From the NCBI RefSeq assembly GCF_001425835.1, contig NZ_LMDP01000002.1:776828-840827 (forward strand): a stretch of DNA of 64,000 nucleotides, read 5' to 3'. Under the pieces are notes generated by a model. The model saw nothing but the letters and a program-made list of their open reading frames with translations, made no database searches and was not told the DNA's origin. This DNA comes from Afipia sp. Root123D2. GTDB lineage: Bacteria; Pseudomonadota; Alphaproteobacteria; Rhizobiales; Xanthobacteraceae. Shown here piece after piece: positions 53,431-64,000 of the stretch. Within the stretch, counting starts at the first letter, position 1, and each line of letters begins with the position of its first letter. Position numbers and translations under genes: made by a program.

Positions 53431-53748
53431 TCAGTTGTGGCGCGTGTCGATGACCTCGTAGTGCTGCGAGGCCGCGTCGAAACGCGAAAGCACGGCGCGC
53501 GCCTTCGGCGGCACGACACCTTCTTCGTAGTTCGGTCCTGCGAACGCGATCACGGCGTCGAGTGAATCGAACAGCATCACGGTGATGAATTCGACTTCGT
53601 CGCCGGCGTTACGCCGCAGAAGGTCGATGGTGCAAAAGCCCGCGATCTTGCGCGCGAGGATGCCCGGAAAGATTTCCGTCCGCAGCAGACGCTCGTAAGC
53701 ATCCGCGTTCGCGGGCGTGGTCCAGCCGTGCCAGATACGGGAGATCAT
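53431..53748 (-). CDS. ABM/stress-responsive dimeric ferredoxin-like fold protein
   Basis: The 105-aa protein starts MISRIWHGWTTPANADAY and ends YEVIDTRHN, a pattern typical of the antibiotic-biosynthesis-monooxygenase/dimeric alpha-beta barrel group. These range from heme-binding and cofactor-free monooxygenases to proteins without known activity. The start at 53748 follows a TCGGAGGCTCTC ribosome-binding site. It lies between serC and serA (gaps of 57 and 31 bases), so it is probably cotranscribed, but a link to serine synthesis is not known. Confidence 0.75.
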   Translation of the reverse strand: MISRIWHGWTTPANADAYERLLRTEIFPGILARKIAGFCTIDLLRRNAGDEVEFITVMLFDSLDAVIAFAGPNYEEGVVPPKARAVLSRFDAASQHYEVIDTRHN

Positions 53749-53805
53749 GAGAGCCTCCGAAGCCAGTCGCCGTGAGCCCTCCCCCACAAGGGAGAGGGTC
53801 AAGCA

Positions 53806-54978
<1,173 letters not shown>

Positions 54979-55144
54979 TATCTATCCTTCCAGATAGCTA
55001 GCCTCCCGTTGGGGGGAGGTGTCCCGCCGCCGTCAATATGGGAGCTTCCGGATTTCGTCAAGGAACTTCCCACACCCGCCATCACAAAGCTGGGATGCAC
55101 CCTGCGCGGTCGCTGTGCCCCGGATGCCGCGAGCATCTCCTCTC

Positions 55145-55272
55145 GATGTCGTCACCGGGCATAGCCGTTCGAAGAACGACGTCGCTTCCGCTCACCCATG
55201 TCCCGGTGAACTCGATAAGGTGGCATAGCGCGTCCCAAGCGGGATGGCCGGAACAAGTCCGGCCATGACATC
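55145..55272. repeat. Dispersed palindromic intergenic repeat, copy 4
   Basis: Full copy: CACCGGGCATAGCCGTTCGA, then AGAACGACG core (one change), CTCACCCATGTCCCGG, GTGGCATAGCGCGTCC and the GGCCGGAACAAGTCCGGCC hairpin. It occupies most of the 356-base gap between serC and the GST gene; the rest is the serC promoter region. Confidence 0.85.
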
Positions 55273-55334
55273 GATGACTTTGAGACGTCACGCGCTGCTC
55301 GAAAAATCCCCATAGACGGGAGGAGCGAAAAAAT

Positions 55335-55925
55335 TCACACCGCCGGCGGCACCCCCAGCGCCCGCTCCGCGTCGCCGACCCAGCGCCGGACTGACGCGTA
55401 ACCGTCGATATGGAAACTGCCTTCATGCGCGACGCGGGTGTAGGCCAGCAGGGAAACGTCCGCGAGGGTCAGTTCATCGCCGACCAGAAACCGCGTCTGG
55501 TGAAGCTGGTGCTCCATCCGCGCCAGCGCGAAATAGCCGCGCTTGACCTTCTCCGGATCGAGATCGCCCTGCGATTTTCCGAGATAGACCATCTGCATCC
55601 GGCACACCGCGATATAGGGCTCGTGGCTGTACTGCTCCCAGAATAGCCACTCATCCATTTTCGCGGCGAGATAGTCGTCGTCCGGGATCAATGCGCTGCC
55701 GCGCGCGAGATAACGGATGATCGCGTTGGACTGCGCCAGCGTGCGGCCGTCGTCGAGCACGACCACCGGCACCTGCCCGGCACTGTTGAGTTTCAGAAAT
55801 TCAGGCGTGCGGCTTCCGCCCGCCATCGTGTCCACATCGATCCATGTGCTGGGCAGCGCCAGCGCATCGCACACCCACTTTACCTTCTGGCAATTGCCGG
55901 AGTTCCTGTCGCCATAGATCTTCAT
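55335..55925 (-). CDS. Glutathione S-transferase family protein
   Basis: The 196-aa protein has a thioredoxin-like N-terminal domain (MKIYGDRNSGNCQKVKW, with SGNC in place of the catalytic Ser/Cys, then GQVPVVVLDDG cis-Pro and AQSNAIIRYLA for the glutathione gamma-Glu) and a helical C-terminal domain with LADVSLLAYTRV. It is of the theta/beta-like bacterial type. The start at 55925 follows CAGGAGGCGCAGGTC. It conjugates glutathione or acts as a thiol peroxidase; the substrate is unknown. Confidence 0.9.
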   Translation of the reverse strand: MKIYGDRNSGNCQKVKWVCDALALPSTWIDVDTMAGGSRTPEFLKLNSAGQVPVVVLDDGRTLAQSNAIIRYLARGSALIPDDDYLAAKMDEWLFWEQYSHEPYIAVCRMQMVYLGKSQGDLDPEKVKRGYFALARMEHQLHQTRFLVGDELTLADVSLLAYTRVAHEGSFHIDGYASVRRWVGDAERALGVPPAV

Positions 55926-55962
55926 GACCTGCGCCTCCTGACGAGGTACCAGCCCAACAGGC

Positions 55963-55991
55963 AAAACGGCCGCTGTCAACGACAGCGGCCG
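55963..55991 (-). terminator. Rho-independent terminator of the first outer-membrane protein gene
   Basis: On the minus strand CGGCCGCTGTC pairs with GACAGCGGCCG around a 3-base GTT loop and is followed by TTTT. Confidence 0.9.
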
Positions 55992-56016
55992 CAATAATGA
56001 GTTGCCGGAGGGTATG

Positions 56017-56859
56017 TCAGAACTTGTAGCCGAGACCGCCGCGCACGGTGTTGACGCTGGTGTCGATCGCGCCGGTGAAACGGACGTATTCGTACTCCGC
56101 ACGGGCGAACAGTCCGCCGACCAGCATCATGTCGACGCCGACGCCGGCCGAGTAGCCATAGAGCAAATGGTTGCCTTCGGTTTGACTTGCGGACAACGTG
56201 ACAGGGGTTGCGGCGTTCGCCAGCGCTGGCGTTCCCCCCCATTGATCGCTGACCGTGACACTGCGAACGATGTTCGCATTGGCGAGCGCGAAGCCGCCAA
56301 ACATGTAGGGCAGGAAATTCCCGTACGCGTAGCCGGCGCGGGCGCGGAAGGTCCCCATGTCAGTAATGTCCATCGACCCCGTCGAGGATGCCGTCACCGC
56401 GTGAAAATTGCCGTCACTCAGCGCGGTGCCGGAGATGCGCGATGCGCTCGCGGTCGACGCTCCCGAGAAACTGCCGTGCAGGTAGCTCACCTCGACGCCG
56501 AGAACGACGTCTTCCCATTGCGCATTGTAACCGGCGAACGCGCCGAACGCCGAGTTACGCTGCGACGTCTTGCCGAGAAACAGCGGCCACTGCGACACGC
56601 CCATCTGATTTTCGATGACGGTGTTCGACAGCAGCGTCGCCGTCATCGCACTGTTCGATCCGGTGAAATTCATGTCGGCTGAGCCGTAGCCCGCCTGGCC
56701 GCCGACGTAATAGCCCTGCCAGTAGGCCGTGCTCCGGCTCAGGCCGTCGCTCAAGCCTCCGCGCAGGATCGGAAGGTCGGTGAGATCGGGCAAGTCGGCA
56801 GCCTGCGCCCCTTGCACCAGACCGGTCATCGCCACCGCAAGTATCAACCGACGCATCAC
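56017..56859 (-). CDS. Outer-membrane beta-barrel protein (OmpA-like/RopB type), first copy
   Basis: The 280-aa protein has a signal peptide (MMRRLILAVAMTGLVQGAQAADLP, cleavage near residue 21) and alternating amphipathic strands with YYVGGQAGYGSADM and a terminal GLGYKF that ends in an aromatic residue, the outer-membrane insertion signal. It matches the eight-stranded outer membrane beta-barrel family (Pfam OMP_b-brl) used widely in Bradyrhizobium. It probably maintains envelope integrity or forms a small pore. It lies 153 bases downstream of a second beta-barrel gene in the same direction. Confidence 0.85.
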   Translation of the reverse strand: MMRRLILAVAMTGLVQGAQAADLPDLTDLPILRGGLSDGLSRSTAYWQGYYVGGQAGYGSADMNFTGSNSAMTATLLSNTVIENQMGVSQWPLFLGKTSQRNSAFGAFAGYNAQWEDVVLGVEVSYLHGSFSGASTASASRISGTALSDGNFHAVTASSTGSMDITDMGTFRARAGYAYGNFLPYMFGGFALANANIVRSVTVSDQWGGTPALANAATPVTLSASQTEGNHLLYGYSAGVGVDMMLVGGLFARAEYEYVRFTGAIDTSVNTVRGGLGYKF

Positions 56860-57012
56860 ACCACTCCGTCATCAACGCTTAACTGTGTTTGATGATGCGC
56901 TGTTAACCTTAACCAATCGTTCTCACAGCGCGCCCGGCGCAAAAGAAAACGGCGCGGAGATGATCCGCACCGTGAAAGTTCCCGGAGAATAGCTGTGCTC
57001 GCGATGCGCCGT

Positions 57013-57843
57013 TCAGCCCTTGGTGACCAGCGGCGGCGGAGGTGGAAGATAAGCCGGTTCCGGATCGATCGCCCAGCGCACGCCGAGTTTCAGATCGTGC
57101 GAGGTGATGTGATCGAACTTCATCGGATTGTTGAGGAGGTTGCCGCCACGGTAATCGACGAGATCGCCGCTCACCGCATCGCCGAGATCGACATAGCGAT
57201 ACGCCAGTTCCATCGTCAGGTTCGGGGAAACCCTGTAGGCCAGGCCGGCATGCACCGCCCAGGCGAAATTCCATTTCGATGCGCCGGCGGCATAGGCAGA
57301 GCTTGGCACGCCGAGCGACAGGCCGTTGTCCGTGAAGCTCGAGATCGTATTCCGCGATCCACCAACACCGACGCCGACGAACGGCGTGATGCACCACCAT
57401 GTGCCGAGATCGGCATAGGCGTTGGCGAGGAACAACCATTCCGATTTGCTGCCGCCGTAGTTGTCGATGCCGGTCTGCACGCCATTCGTGAAGACGAGGT
57501 CCGATCCGTGGAAATTGGCGTTGCCGCGATATTCACCGGTGACGTCGGCGCGGAACCAGCTGTTGAACTGATAGCCGGCACCGATGCCGTAAATGCCGGC
57601 GGTGTCGAAGCCGAGTCCCTGATGCTGAACTGTCGTGCCGGGTGTGTAGTACAGCGCGTTGTCGAGACCCTTCACCTTCTGATTGCTGAAGCCGATATCA
57701 CCGCGCAGATACCAGCCACCGAAATCCTGAACCGGAGGCGGCACGTACATCGGCGGCGGTGCGATCGGAAGATCAGCGGCCATTGCCGCGCTTGACATCA
57801 GCGCCACGGCGCCAGCGGTCATCAGAAATCGGGAGTTACGCAT
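57013..57843 (-). CDS. Outer-membrane beta-barrel protein (OmpA-like type), second copy
   Basis: The 276-aa protein has a signal peptide (MRNSRFLMTAGAVALMSSAAMAADLP), a Pro-rich entry APPPMYVPPP, then beta strands beginning GGWYLRGDIGFSNQKVKG and ending with LKLGVRWAIDPEPAYLPPPPPL. The C-terminus is a Pro-rich tail after the last strand, unlike copy 1. ADLP-type N-terminus after cleavage is shared with copy 1. The start is at 57843; the frame upstream has no signal peptide. A promoter is expected in the AT-rich 57900-58030 region. Confidence 0.85.
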   Translation of the reverse strand: MRNSRFLMTAGAVALMSSAAMAADLPIAPPPMYVPPPVQDFGGWYLRGDIGFSNQKVKGLDNALYYTPGTTVQHQGLGFDTAGIYGIGAGYQFNSWFRADVTGEYRGNANFHGSDLVFTNGVQTGIDNYGGSKSEWLFLANAYADLGTWWCITPFVGVGVGGSRNTISSFTDNGLSLGVPSSAYAAGASKWNFAWAVHAGLAYRVSPNLTMELAYRYVDLGDAVSGDLVDYRGGNLLNNPMKFDHITSHDLKLGVRWAIDPEPAYLPPPPPLVTKG

Positions 57844-58065
57844 AAGTCCGGTCCTTTCGCCGGTGAAGCACACAAACGCCTCACACTCAAAAACTCTTGG
57901 CCGGACCATCGCACCAAAAGTTTAAGCGCCACTTAACCCTAATTCTTAACCGCGATTTTTAATCTGCCCTAAGCGACGCAGTTAAGTTTTCGCTAACGCA
58001 CACGCCACAACGGTTAATGATGTGTTGATGAAAGAGAGCGCGTGAAAGCGCAGCATTGTGCAGGT
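57844..58065. other. AT-rich upstream region of the second beta-barrel gene
   Basis: The region has unusually many TTAA and AACC repeats for this genome (for example TTAAGCGCCACTTAACCC and TTAAGTTTTCGCTAACGC) and should contain the promoter. No gene is supportable. Confidence 0.5.
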
Positions 58066-58189
58066 GCATCACGGGGCATAGCCGTTCGAAGAACGGCGTC
58101 GCTTTGCTCGCCTATGTCCCGGTGATCGCGATCAGGTGAGCACCGTGCCTGCCCAGGCGAAATGGCCGGGACAGGCCCGGCCATGACAC
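58066..58189. repeat. Dispersed palindromic intergenic repeat, copy 5
   Basis: Full copy: CACGGGGCATAGCCGTTCG, AAGAACGGC core, GCTCGCCTATGTCCCGG, GTGAGCACCGTGCCTGCCC and the closing GGCCGGGACAGGCCCGGCC hairpin. Confidence 0.87.
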
Positions 58190-58196
58190 CGCGAAC

Positions 58197-59456
58197 TTAC
58201 GAGCGCTTCTTCTTGATGTTCGGCAGGAACACCGCGAGCAGGCCGATCGCCGGCAGCAAGGCGCAGACCTGATAGACGAAGTCGATACCCTTGAAATCGG
58301 CGAGCGCACCGAGCACTGCGGCGCCGATGCCGCCGATACCGAAGGTGAAGCCGAAGAACACGCCCGAGATCATGCCGATGCGATGCGGCATCAGTTCCTG
58401 CGCGTAGACCACGATCGCCGGGAATGCCGACGAGATGATGAAGCCGATGAAGATGCTAAGCACCGCGCTCCAGAACAGGTCCGCATGCGGCAGCATCAGC
58501 GTGAACGGCAGCGCGCCGAGGATCGAGAACCAGATGACGTATTTGCGGCCGAAGCGATCGCCCAGCGGCCCGCCGAAGAATACGCCCGCGGCGTTGGCAC
58601 CGAGGAAGATGAACAGATAGAGCTGCGCGGCCTGGGTCGACAGGCTGAACTTGTGAATGAGATAGAGCGTGTAGTAGCTACCGATGCTCGCCATGTAGAT
58701 CGCCTTGGAGAACACCAGAACCACAAGGACCACCAGCGCGACCTGGGTCACGCGGCTCGACAATGCATCCCCATGCGCGACCGGCTTCGCCGACTTGCGC
58801 GGGACGATGCGCGGCTTGTACCAGCGCCCGACCTGAAACAGGATGAAGATCGCGAGTGCCGCAACAAGCGAGAACGCGGCGATGCTGCCCTGTCCGAACG
58901 GCACCACGATCAGCGCCGCCAGCACCGGGCCGATAGCGGTGCCGAAATTGCCGCCGACCTGAAACAGCGATTGCGCGAATCCGAACCGGCCGCCGGAGGC
59001 AAGGCGCGCGATGCGCGACGACTCGGGATGGAAGATCGCCGAGCCGGTGCCAACCAGCGCCGCAGCCACCAGGATCACCCAGTAATGATGCGCGACGCTG
59101 AGCAGGATCAGTCCGCAGAAGGTGAAGCTCATGCCGATGGCGAGCGAGAACGGCTTCGGATAGCGGTCGGTATAGATACCCACGATCGGCTGCAGCAGCG
59201 ACGACGTGAACATGAACGCCAGCGTGATCAAGCCGATCTGGGTGAAGTCGAGCGCGTAGTTATCCTTGAGGATCGGATAGACCGACGGAATCAGCGACTG
59301 CATCAGGTCGTTGAGGAGATGCGAGAAGCTGATGCCGGCGAGCACCGTCATGGCCGGTCCGGCTGGCGATGACGCCTGCGCAGCCTCGACGATCACGGGC
59401 GCAACGAGGGTTTCTTCGGTAACGACGACGGGCTTGTTCACGGATCGATCCGGCAA
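58197..59456 (-). CDS. MFS exporter, fosmidomycin-resistance-like (Fsr)
   Basis: The 419-aa protein has 12 transmembrane segments after a roughly 30-residue hydrophilic tail. It opens with AGISFSHLLNDLMQSLIPSVYP and has YTDRYPKPFSLAIGM (loop 2-3), AIFHPESSRIARLASGGRFGFAQSLFQVGGNFG-type and GFTFGIGGIGAAVLG segments typical of the Fsr/fosmidomycin resistance family. It exports small antibiotics or metabolites with protons; the physiological substrate is unknown. A repeat follows it. Confidence 0.88.
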   Translation of the reverse strand: MPDRSVNKPVVVTEETLVAPVIVEAAQASSPAGPAMTVLAGISFSHLLNDLMQSLIPSVYPILKDNYALDFTQIGLITLAFMFTSSLLQPIVGIYTDRYPKPFSLAIGMSFTFCGLILLSVAHHYWVILVAAALVGTGSAIFHPESSRIARLASGGRFGFAQSLFQVGGNFGTAIGPVLAALIVVPFGQGSIAAFSLVAALAIFILFQVGRWYKPRIVPRKSAKPVAHGDALSSRVTQVALVVLVVLVFSKAIYMASIGSYYTLYLIHKFSLSTQAAQLYLFIFLGANAAGVFFGGPLGDRFGRKYVIWFSILGALPFTLMLPHADLFWSAVLSIFIGFIISSAFPAIVVYAQELMPHRIGMISGVFFGFTFGIGGIGAAVLGALADFKGIDFVYQVCALLPAIGLLAVFLPNIKKKRS

Positions 59457-59594
59457 ATGAATTGGGTCAGGGCAATCGGCCGCGGCGACGGAACCACGCT
59501 GCCGCTGCCCTCACCTAAGGCCTTGCGACGCGCGGTGCCAGCCGGTTTTCACCATGGCTGCAATGCATAAGAGATTTTCGCCGGCGCGAAAATA

Positions 59595-60941
59595 TCAAGC
59601 GGCTGCGGTGAAACTCAGGGCCGAGACGATCAGGTCCACGGCCTCTTCGACCACGTTGCGGTCGTCGCCCTCGCCCATCACCCGGATCACCGGCTCGGTG
59701 CCGCTGGAACGGACCAGCAGCCGGCCGCTGCCATTGAGCCGTTTCTCGGCGGCGGTGATCGCCGATTTGACCTCGGGATTGTCGAGCGGCTTGCCCGTGC
59801 GATAGCGCACGTTCTTCAGGATCTGCGGCAGCGGCTCGAAGCGATGGCAGACTTCCGACACCGGGCGGCCGAGCTTCTGCACCATCGAGAGCACCTGCAG
59901 CGCGGACACGAAGCCGTCACCGGTGGTGGTGAAATCGGACATGATGATATGGCCGGACGGCTCGCCGCCCAGATTGTAGCCAAGCTTCAGCATCTGCTCG
60001 AGCACGTAGCGATCGCCGACCGGCGTACGCACCAGCTCGATGCCTTCGCCGGCGAGGAAGCGCTCAAGGCCGAGATTGGACATCACGGTCGCCACGATGC
60101 CGGGCTTGGCCAGCCGGCCGTCTTCCTTCCAGCTCTGCGCGATCACCGCCAGCAACTGGTCGCCATCGACCAGATGGCCGCGTTCGTCGATCACCAGCAC
60201 GCGGTCGGCATCACCGTCGAGCGCGATGCCGACATCGGCGCGCATTTCACGCACCTTGCGGCTCAAGGCCTCTGGCGACGTCGATCCGCAATCCTTGTTG
60301 ATGTTGAAACCGTCCGGATCAACGCCGATGGCGATGACGTCGGCGCCCAGCTCCCAAAGCGCTTCGGGCACCACCTTGTAGGCCGCGCCGTTGGCGCAAT
60401 CGACCACCACGCGCAGGCCCTCCAGGCTGAGGTCGCGCGGCAGCGTACGTTTTGCGAATTCGATGTAGCGGTCATGGACGCCGTCGATGCGGCGGGCGCG
60501 GCCCAGACTCGCACTCTCGGCCAGACGCTTGTCGAGGTTCTCGTCCATCAGCTGTTCGATCTGCTTCTCGACCTCGTCGGACAGCTTGAAGCCGCGCGGG
60601 CCGAACAGCTTGATGCCGTTGTCGTCGAACAGGTTATGCGAGGCGGAAATCATCACGCCGAGATCGGCGCGCATCGACTTGGTGAGCATCGCCACCGCCG
60701 GCGTCGGTATCGGGCCGAGCTGCAGCACATCCATGCCCACCGAAGTGAAGCCGGCGATCATAGCGGTCTCGATCATGTAGCCGGACAGTCGCGTGTCCTT
60801 GCCGATGACGACGCGATGGCGATGTTCGCCGCGTTGAAACACCAGACCGGCCGCCTGGCCAACCTTCAAGGCAAGCTCCGGCGTAATCAGGCCGTTGGCC
60901 CGGCCGCGAATGCCATCGGTCCCAAAATATTTGCGCGCCAT
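59595..60941 (-). CDS. glmM: Phosphoglucosamine mutase
   Basis: The 448-aa protein begins [16 protein letters not shown], has the phosphoserine loop ISASHN with S101, the metal-binding ALDGDADR motif near residue 240 and a C-terminal [15 protein letters not shown] substrate loop. It interconverts glucosamine 6-phosphate and 1-phosphate for UDP-GlcNAc and cell-wall synthesis. Length and motifs are standard. It is isolated here, with ftsH or folP not in the window. Confidence 0.97.
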   Translation of the reverse strand: MARKYFGTDGIRGRANGLITPELALKVGQAAGLVFQRGEHRHRVVIGKDTRLSGYMIETAMIAGFTSVGMDVLQLGPIPTPAVAMLTKSMRADLGVMISASHNLFDDNGIKLFGPRGFKLSDEVEKQIEQLMDENLDKRLAESASLGRARRIDGVHDRYIEFAKRTLPRDLSLEGLRVVVDCANGAAYKVVPEALWELGADVIAIGVDPDGFNINKDCGSTSPEALSRKVREMRADVGIALDGDADRVLVIDERGHLVDGDQLLAVIAQSWKEDGRLAKPGIVATVMSNLGLERFLAGEGIELVRTPVGDRYVLEQMLKLGYNLGGEPSGHIIMSDFTTTGDGFVSALQVLSMVQKLGRPVSEVCHRFEPLPQILKNVRYRTGKPLDNPEVKSAITAAEKRLNGSGRLLVRSSGTEPVIRVMGEGDDRNVVEEAVDLIVSALSFTAAA

Positions 60942-61161
60942 GAATAAATATCCCCTGCGCCGCCCGAGCGCTGGACATCAGCTCGGCGGGGCATCCCTCA
61001 CTATATTCTGGCCAGACTTATAAAGCCCCTGCCGCCGTCGCGGCTTCAAAAAATATGATGAATCATTACTGCGGGCCGAGCGCCTGCGCGCGGGTTATCT
61101 ATTTGAAATATCTTGTATTTTAAGCCTCTCGATTGAGATCCTTGTCCACAGGAGACCAAGA

Positions 61162-61374
<213 letters not shown>

Positions 61375-61438
61375 TTATGGCAGAAACCAACGCGCCACTG
61401 CCGCGGCTGTTCCGCCTCAAGAGACCGATGCCGCGCCC

Positions 61439-61657
<219 letters not shown>

Positions 61658-61708
61658 TTAGATGATCGCTGGAATCCGGAAAACAATAAGCGCCTCGAGG
61701 AAACCACG

Positions 61709-62884
61709 ATGAAAGACATCACCTGCATCGAAGACCTGCGGCTGATCCACAAGCGCCGCGTGCCGAAGGCGTTCTTCGATTATGTCGATCGCGGGTCCTA
61801 TGCCGAGGAAACGCTGCGCGCCAACCGCAGCGACATGGAGCGCCTCAAATTCCGCCAGCGCATCCTGGTCGATATCGCCAAACGCGAACTCGACACCACC
61901 ATCCTTGGCGAGCAGGCCAGCATGCCGCTGATCCTCGCGCCGGTCGGCTCGACGGGAATGCAGTATGCCGACGGCGAAATCCATGCCTGCCGCGCCGCGC
62001 AGGCCGCCGGCATTCCCTACACGCTGTCGACCATGTCGATCTGCTCGATCGAGGACGTCGCCGCCCATGTCGAGAAGCCGTTCTGGTTCCAGCTTTACGT
62101 GATGAAAGACCGCGGCTTCGTGAAGGCGCTGATCGAGCGCGCCATCGCGGCGAAATGCAGTGCGCTGGTGTTGACGGTCGATCTGCAGGTGATCGGCCAG
62201 CGCCATGCCGACATCAAGAACGGCCTGACGGTGCCGCCGCAACTGCTCAAGCTGAAAAACATCATCGACTTCGCCACCAAGCCCGGCTGGGTCAGCGGGA
62301 TGGCGCGCACCAAGCGGCGCAACTTCGGCAACATCGCAGGCCATCTGCCGGGCGCGCAGGATCTCGCCTCGGTGTCGGGCTGGGTCGCTTCACAATTCGA
62401 TCCGTCGCTGAACTGGAAGGATATCGAATGGATCCGCAGCATCTGGCCGGGCAAGCTGGTCATCAAGGGCATCCTCGACGTCGCCGATGCGCGTGAGGCG
62501 GTGAAGACCGGCGCCGAGGCGCTGGTGGTGTCGAACCATGGCGGCCGCCAGCTCGACGGCGCGCCTTCGTCGATCTCAGTGCTGCCGGATATCGTCCAGG
62601 ATGTCGGTTCGCAGATCGAAGTGCTGTTCGACGGCGGCATCCGCTCGGGACAGGACCTGATGCGCGCGCTCGCGCTCGGCGCCAAGTCCTGCATGATCGG
62701 CCGCGCCTACATCTACGGCCTCGGCGCCGGCGGCCAGGAAGGCGTCGCCACCGCGCTCGATGTCATCGGCAAGGAATTGAGCGTCACCATGGGCCTGTGC
62801 GGCGTCAACCGCATCGCAGACATCGACCGACGGGTGCTGACCGATTATCTGCAGACCAACGCGATCAGCAGTCCGCGGAGCTGA
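61709..62884 (+). CDS. lldD: FMN-dependent alpha-hydroxy-acid dehydrogenase (L-lactate dehydrogenase-like)
   Basis: The 391-aa TIM-barrel flavoprotein has VPKAFFDYVDRGSYAEET at the N-terminus, PLILAPVGSTGMQ for FMN and the active-site VVSNHGGRQLDG with base His277 and Arg280. The phosphate-binding DGGIRSGQD loop and GRAYIYGLGAGGQEGV finish the FMN site. It oxidises L-lactate or a related hydroxy acid to the keto acid. Membrane LldD and soluble glycolate or mandelate relatives cannot be told apart with confidence. The ATG at 61709 follows CGAGGAAACC. Confidence 0.88.
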   Translation: MKDITCIEDLRLIHKRRVPKAFFDYVDRGSYAEETLRANRSDMERLKFRQRILVDIAKRELDTTILGEQASMPLILAPVGSTGMQYADGEIHACRAAQAAGIPYTLSTMSICSIEDVAAHVEKPFWFQLYVMKDRGFVKALIERAIAAKCSALVLTVDLQVIGQRHADIKNGLTVPPQLLKLKNIIDFATKPGWVSGMARTKRRNFGNIAGHLPGAQDLASVSGWVASQFDPSLNWKDIEWIRSIWPGKLVIKGILDVADAREAVKTGAEALVVSNHGGRQLDGAPSSISVLPDIVQDVGSQIEVLFDGGIRSGQDLMRALALGAKSCMIGRAYIYGLGAGGQEGVATALDVIGKELSVTMGLCGVNRIADIDRRVLTDYLQTNAISSPRS

Positions 62885-62905
62885 GGCGCCGTCTCAGGAG
62901 GAAGG

Positions 62906-62955
62906 CACCGTGCGCCCCTAACCGGGATCACCGGCACAAGGCCGGTGATGACAAT
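62906..62955. repeat. Dispersed palindromic intergenic repeat, partial copy 6
   Basis: Only the right part is left: GGCACCGTGCGCCCC then CCGGGATCACCGGCACAAGG and the closing GCCGGTGATGAC. It lies between convergent genes. Confidence 0.65.
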
Positions 62956-63002
62956 CACATGCACAGCGCCCCTATGATGCCTCGGATGATCCGGCGCCGC
63001 CC

Positions 63003-63308
63003 TTACTCGCAGTTCCAGCGATAGGTATCGTCCCGCGCCAGCGTTGCGGTGCAGGCCTTTTGCTGCGGCTGATCGGCGCCTGCCGCCTTGAGGGTCACGG
63101 AGCCGGCAAGACGACGCGGCTCGCCGCCGCGGCGCATATCGACATCGACCACCGTATTGCCCTTGCGGGTGAAGTCGTCGCGGATCTCCTGCTTGATCTT
63201 GTCGATCATGGTCGGGTTGAACCCGCGCGCGCCCTGCCAGGTCGTGTAGCCCGCGTAAACCGTCGCCGCGAGAATCGCGATCACGACCAGCTTTCCGTTT
63301 CGATTCAT
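63003..63308 (-). CDS. Small exported or membrane-anchored protein, unknown function
   Basis: The 101-aa protein has an N-terminal hydrophobic helix (MNRNGKLVVIAILAATVYAGY), which may be a signal anchor, then a soluble domain with VDVDMRRGGEPRRLAGSVTL and two Cys (ACTAT and the YRWNCE C-terminus), probably a disulfide. The start at 63308 follows a weak ribosome-binding site. No family is recognised. It lies 106 bases from the end of aroE on the same strand. Confidence 0.7.
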   Translation of the reverse strand: MNRNGKLVVIAILAATVYAGYTTWQGARGFNPTMIDKIKQEIRDDFTRKGNTVVDVDMRRGGEPRRLAGSVTLKAAGADQPQQKACTATLARDDTYRWNCE

Positions 63309-63414
63309 CAATTTTGTCCCATGTAAGAACTCTATCCGTACGAAGCCGGACACGCAGACCGGTTGCCTGGATAGGGTTGTATCTCAATCGCGCGAATGGC
63401 GCAGCCTGTGTGAA

Positions 63415-63999
63415 TTACTTCGCGAGATCGGCCTCGACCAGCGCGCGCAGGTCCGGCGTCACCTGCGGCCGCTTGCCGAACCACAGTTCGAAGCCGCGCA
63501 CCGCCTGATGCAGCAACATGCCGAGACCGTCCGCGGTTTTCAGTCCCCGCGCTTTCGCCGCCTGAAGCAACGCGGTCTCGAGCGGCACATAGACCAGATC
63601 AGCAACCACGGCATCGCGGGGCAAACGCGCGAGGTCGATGGTGAGCGGCGGCTGGCCTTTCATGCCGAGTGACGTGGTATTCACCAGCAGGCCCGCGCGC
63701 GGCAACATCGTCCCGACCTCGTTCCAGTCGAGCACCGACACCTTGTCACCGAACTGCTTTGCCAGCGCTTGCGCACGTTCCGTGGTGCGGTTGGCAAGGT
63801 AAACGCGCGCGATGCCGCGCTCCAGTAGTCCGAAAATCACAGCGCGCGCAGAGCCGCCAGCACCGAGCACCAGCGCATCCTGCGCGCGATCCCAGCCCGG
63901 CGCCGAAGCATCGAGATTGCCGATAAAGCCTTCGACATCGGTGTTGGTCGAACACAGCCGGCCGTCGGCGAAATAGAGGGTGTTGGCGGCACCAACGGC
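63415..63999 (-). CDS. aroE: Shikimate dehydrogenase, C-terminal part (5' end beyond the window)
   Basis: The gene's 5' end lies beyond the right edge; 195 codons are visible. The text shows the NADP-binding GAGGSARAVI loop followed by LANRT, then GLLVNTTSLGM and VADLVYVPLETALLQAA, the family order, ending with LHQAVRGFELWFG and a short C-terminal helix. It reduces 3-dehydroshikimate to shikimate. The partial shikimate-binding NTD is outside. Confidence 0.93.
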   Translation of the reverse strand, partial: AVGAANTLYFADGRLCSTNTDVEGFIGNLDASAPGWDRAQDALVLGAGGSARAVIFGLLERGIARVYLANRTTERAQALAKQFGDKVSVLDWNEVGTMLPRAGLLVNTTSLGMKGQPPLTIDLARLPRDAVVADLVYVPLETALLQAAKARGLKTADGLGMLLHQAVRGFELWFGKRPQVTPDLRALVEADLAK

Positions 64000-64000
64000 G

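Overview
The window is high-GC alphaproteobacterial chromosome. The CYP153-type P450s, paired PAS and Cache chemoreceptors, RpoH, DUF6476, OmpA-like porins and a Bradyrhizobiaceae-style dispersed palindromic repeat suggest a Bradyrhizobium/Rhodopseudomonas/Afipia-like organism (inference from gene content; no 16S present). A lower-GC, tRNA-integrated island of about 14.1 kb (25788-39929) interrupts it.

Left part (1-25.7 kb): a truncated thiamine-diphosphate enzyme; an L,D-transpeptidase; a DUF2927 exported protein; isovaleryl-CoA dehydrogenase; a soluble double-PAS chemoreceptor; two tandem CYP153-like P450 genes, the first broken by an 8-bp frameshift; and a CoA-ester cluster (acyl-CoA dehydrogenase, CaiB/BaiF CoA-transferase, MaoC/HTD2-type hydratase, benzoylformate-decarboxylase-like enzyme) that looks like an oxidative degradation route for an aliphatic or aromatic acid. 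It continues with an SDR, a PAQR/hemolysin III protein, the ycjX-ycjF pair, a membrane/2Fe-2S/class III cyclase fusion, a cold-shock gene, and a sulfide/persulfide detoxification locus (BigR/SqrR-like ArsR repressor, rhodanese, TauE exporter, divergent metallo-beta-lactamase-fold persulfide dioxygenase-like gene).

Island (25788-39929): bounded by 22-bp direct repeats, one of which is the 3' end of an intact tRNA-Glu(CTC), with a tyrosine integrase beside the tRNA. It carries (i) a defence-like cassette: an MmeI-type fused nuclease/adenine methyltransferase, a DUF4238 protein and a GHKL-ATPase fused to a PD-(D/E)XK-like nuclease; (ii) a serine recombinase; (iii) a three-gene operon ending in a winged-helix protein whose C-terminal half shows the three palm motifs of A-family DNA polymerases in compact form; (iv) an XRE regulator divergent from a membrane protein. 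An element with its own polymerase-like protein, integrase, tRNA att sites and R-M genes recalls pipolins, but the polymerase type differs. This is the most novel part of the window.

Right part (40-64 kb): housekeeping. rluD and a DUF6476 gene head to head with overlapping start codons; rpoH; several small conserved proteins; a formyltransferase-fold protein lacking the usual catalytic Asn; purA; an EamA transporter; a Cache chemoreceptor; the serC-(ABM-like)-serA serine operon; a GST; two outer-membrane beta-barrel proteins; a fosmidomycin-resistance-like MFS exporter; glmM; a pair of paralogous small acidic proteins; an FMN alpha-hydroxy-acid dehydrogenase (lldD-like); and the C-terminal part of aroE. 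Six copies of one hairpin-rich intergenic repeat are spread over the chromosomal part and none is seen in the island.
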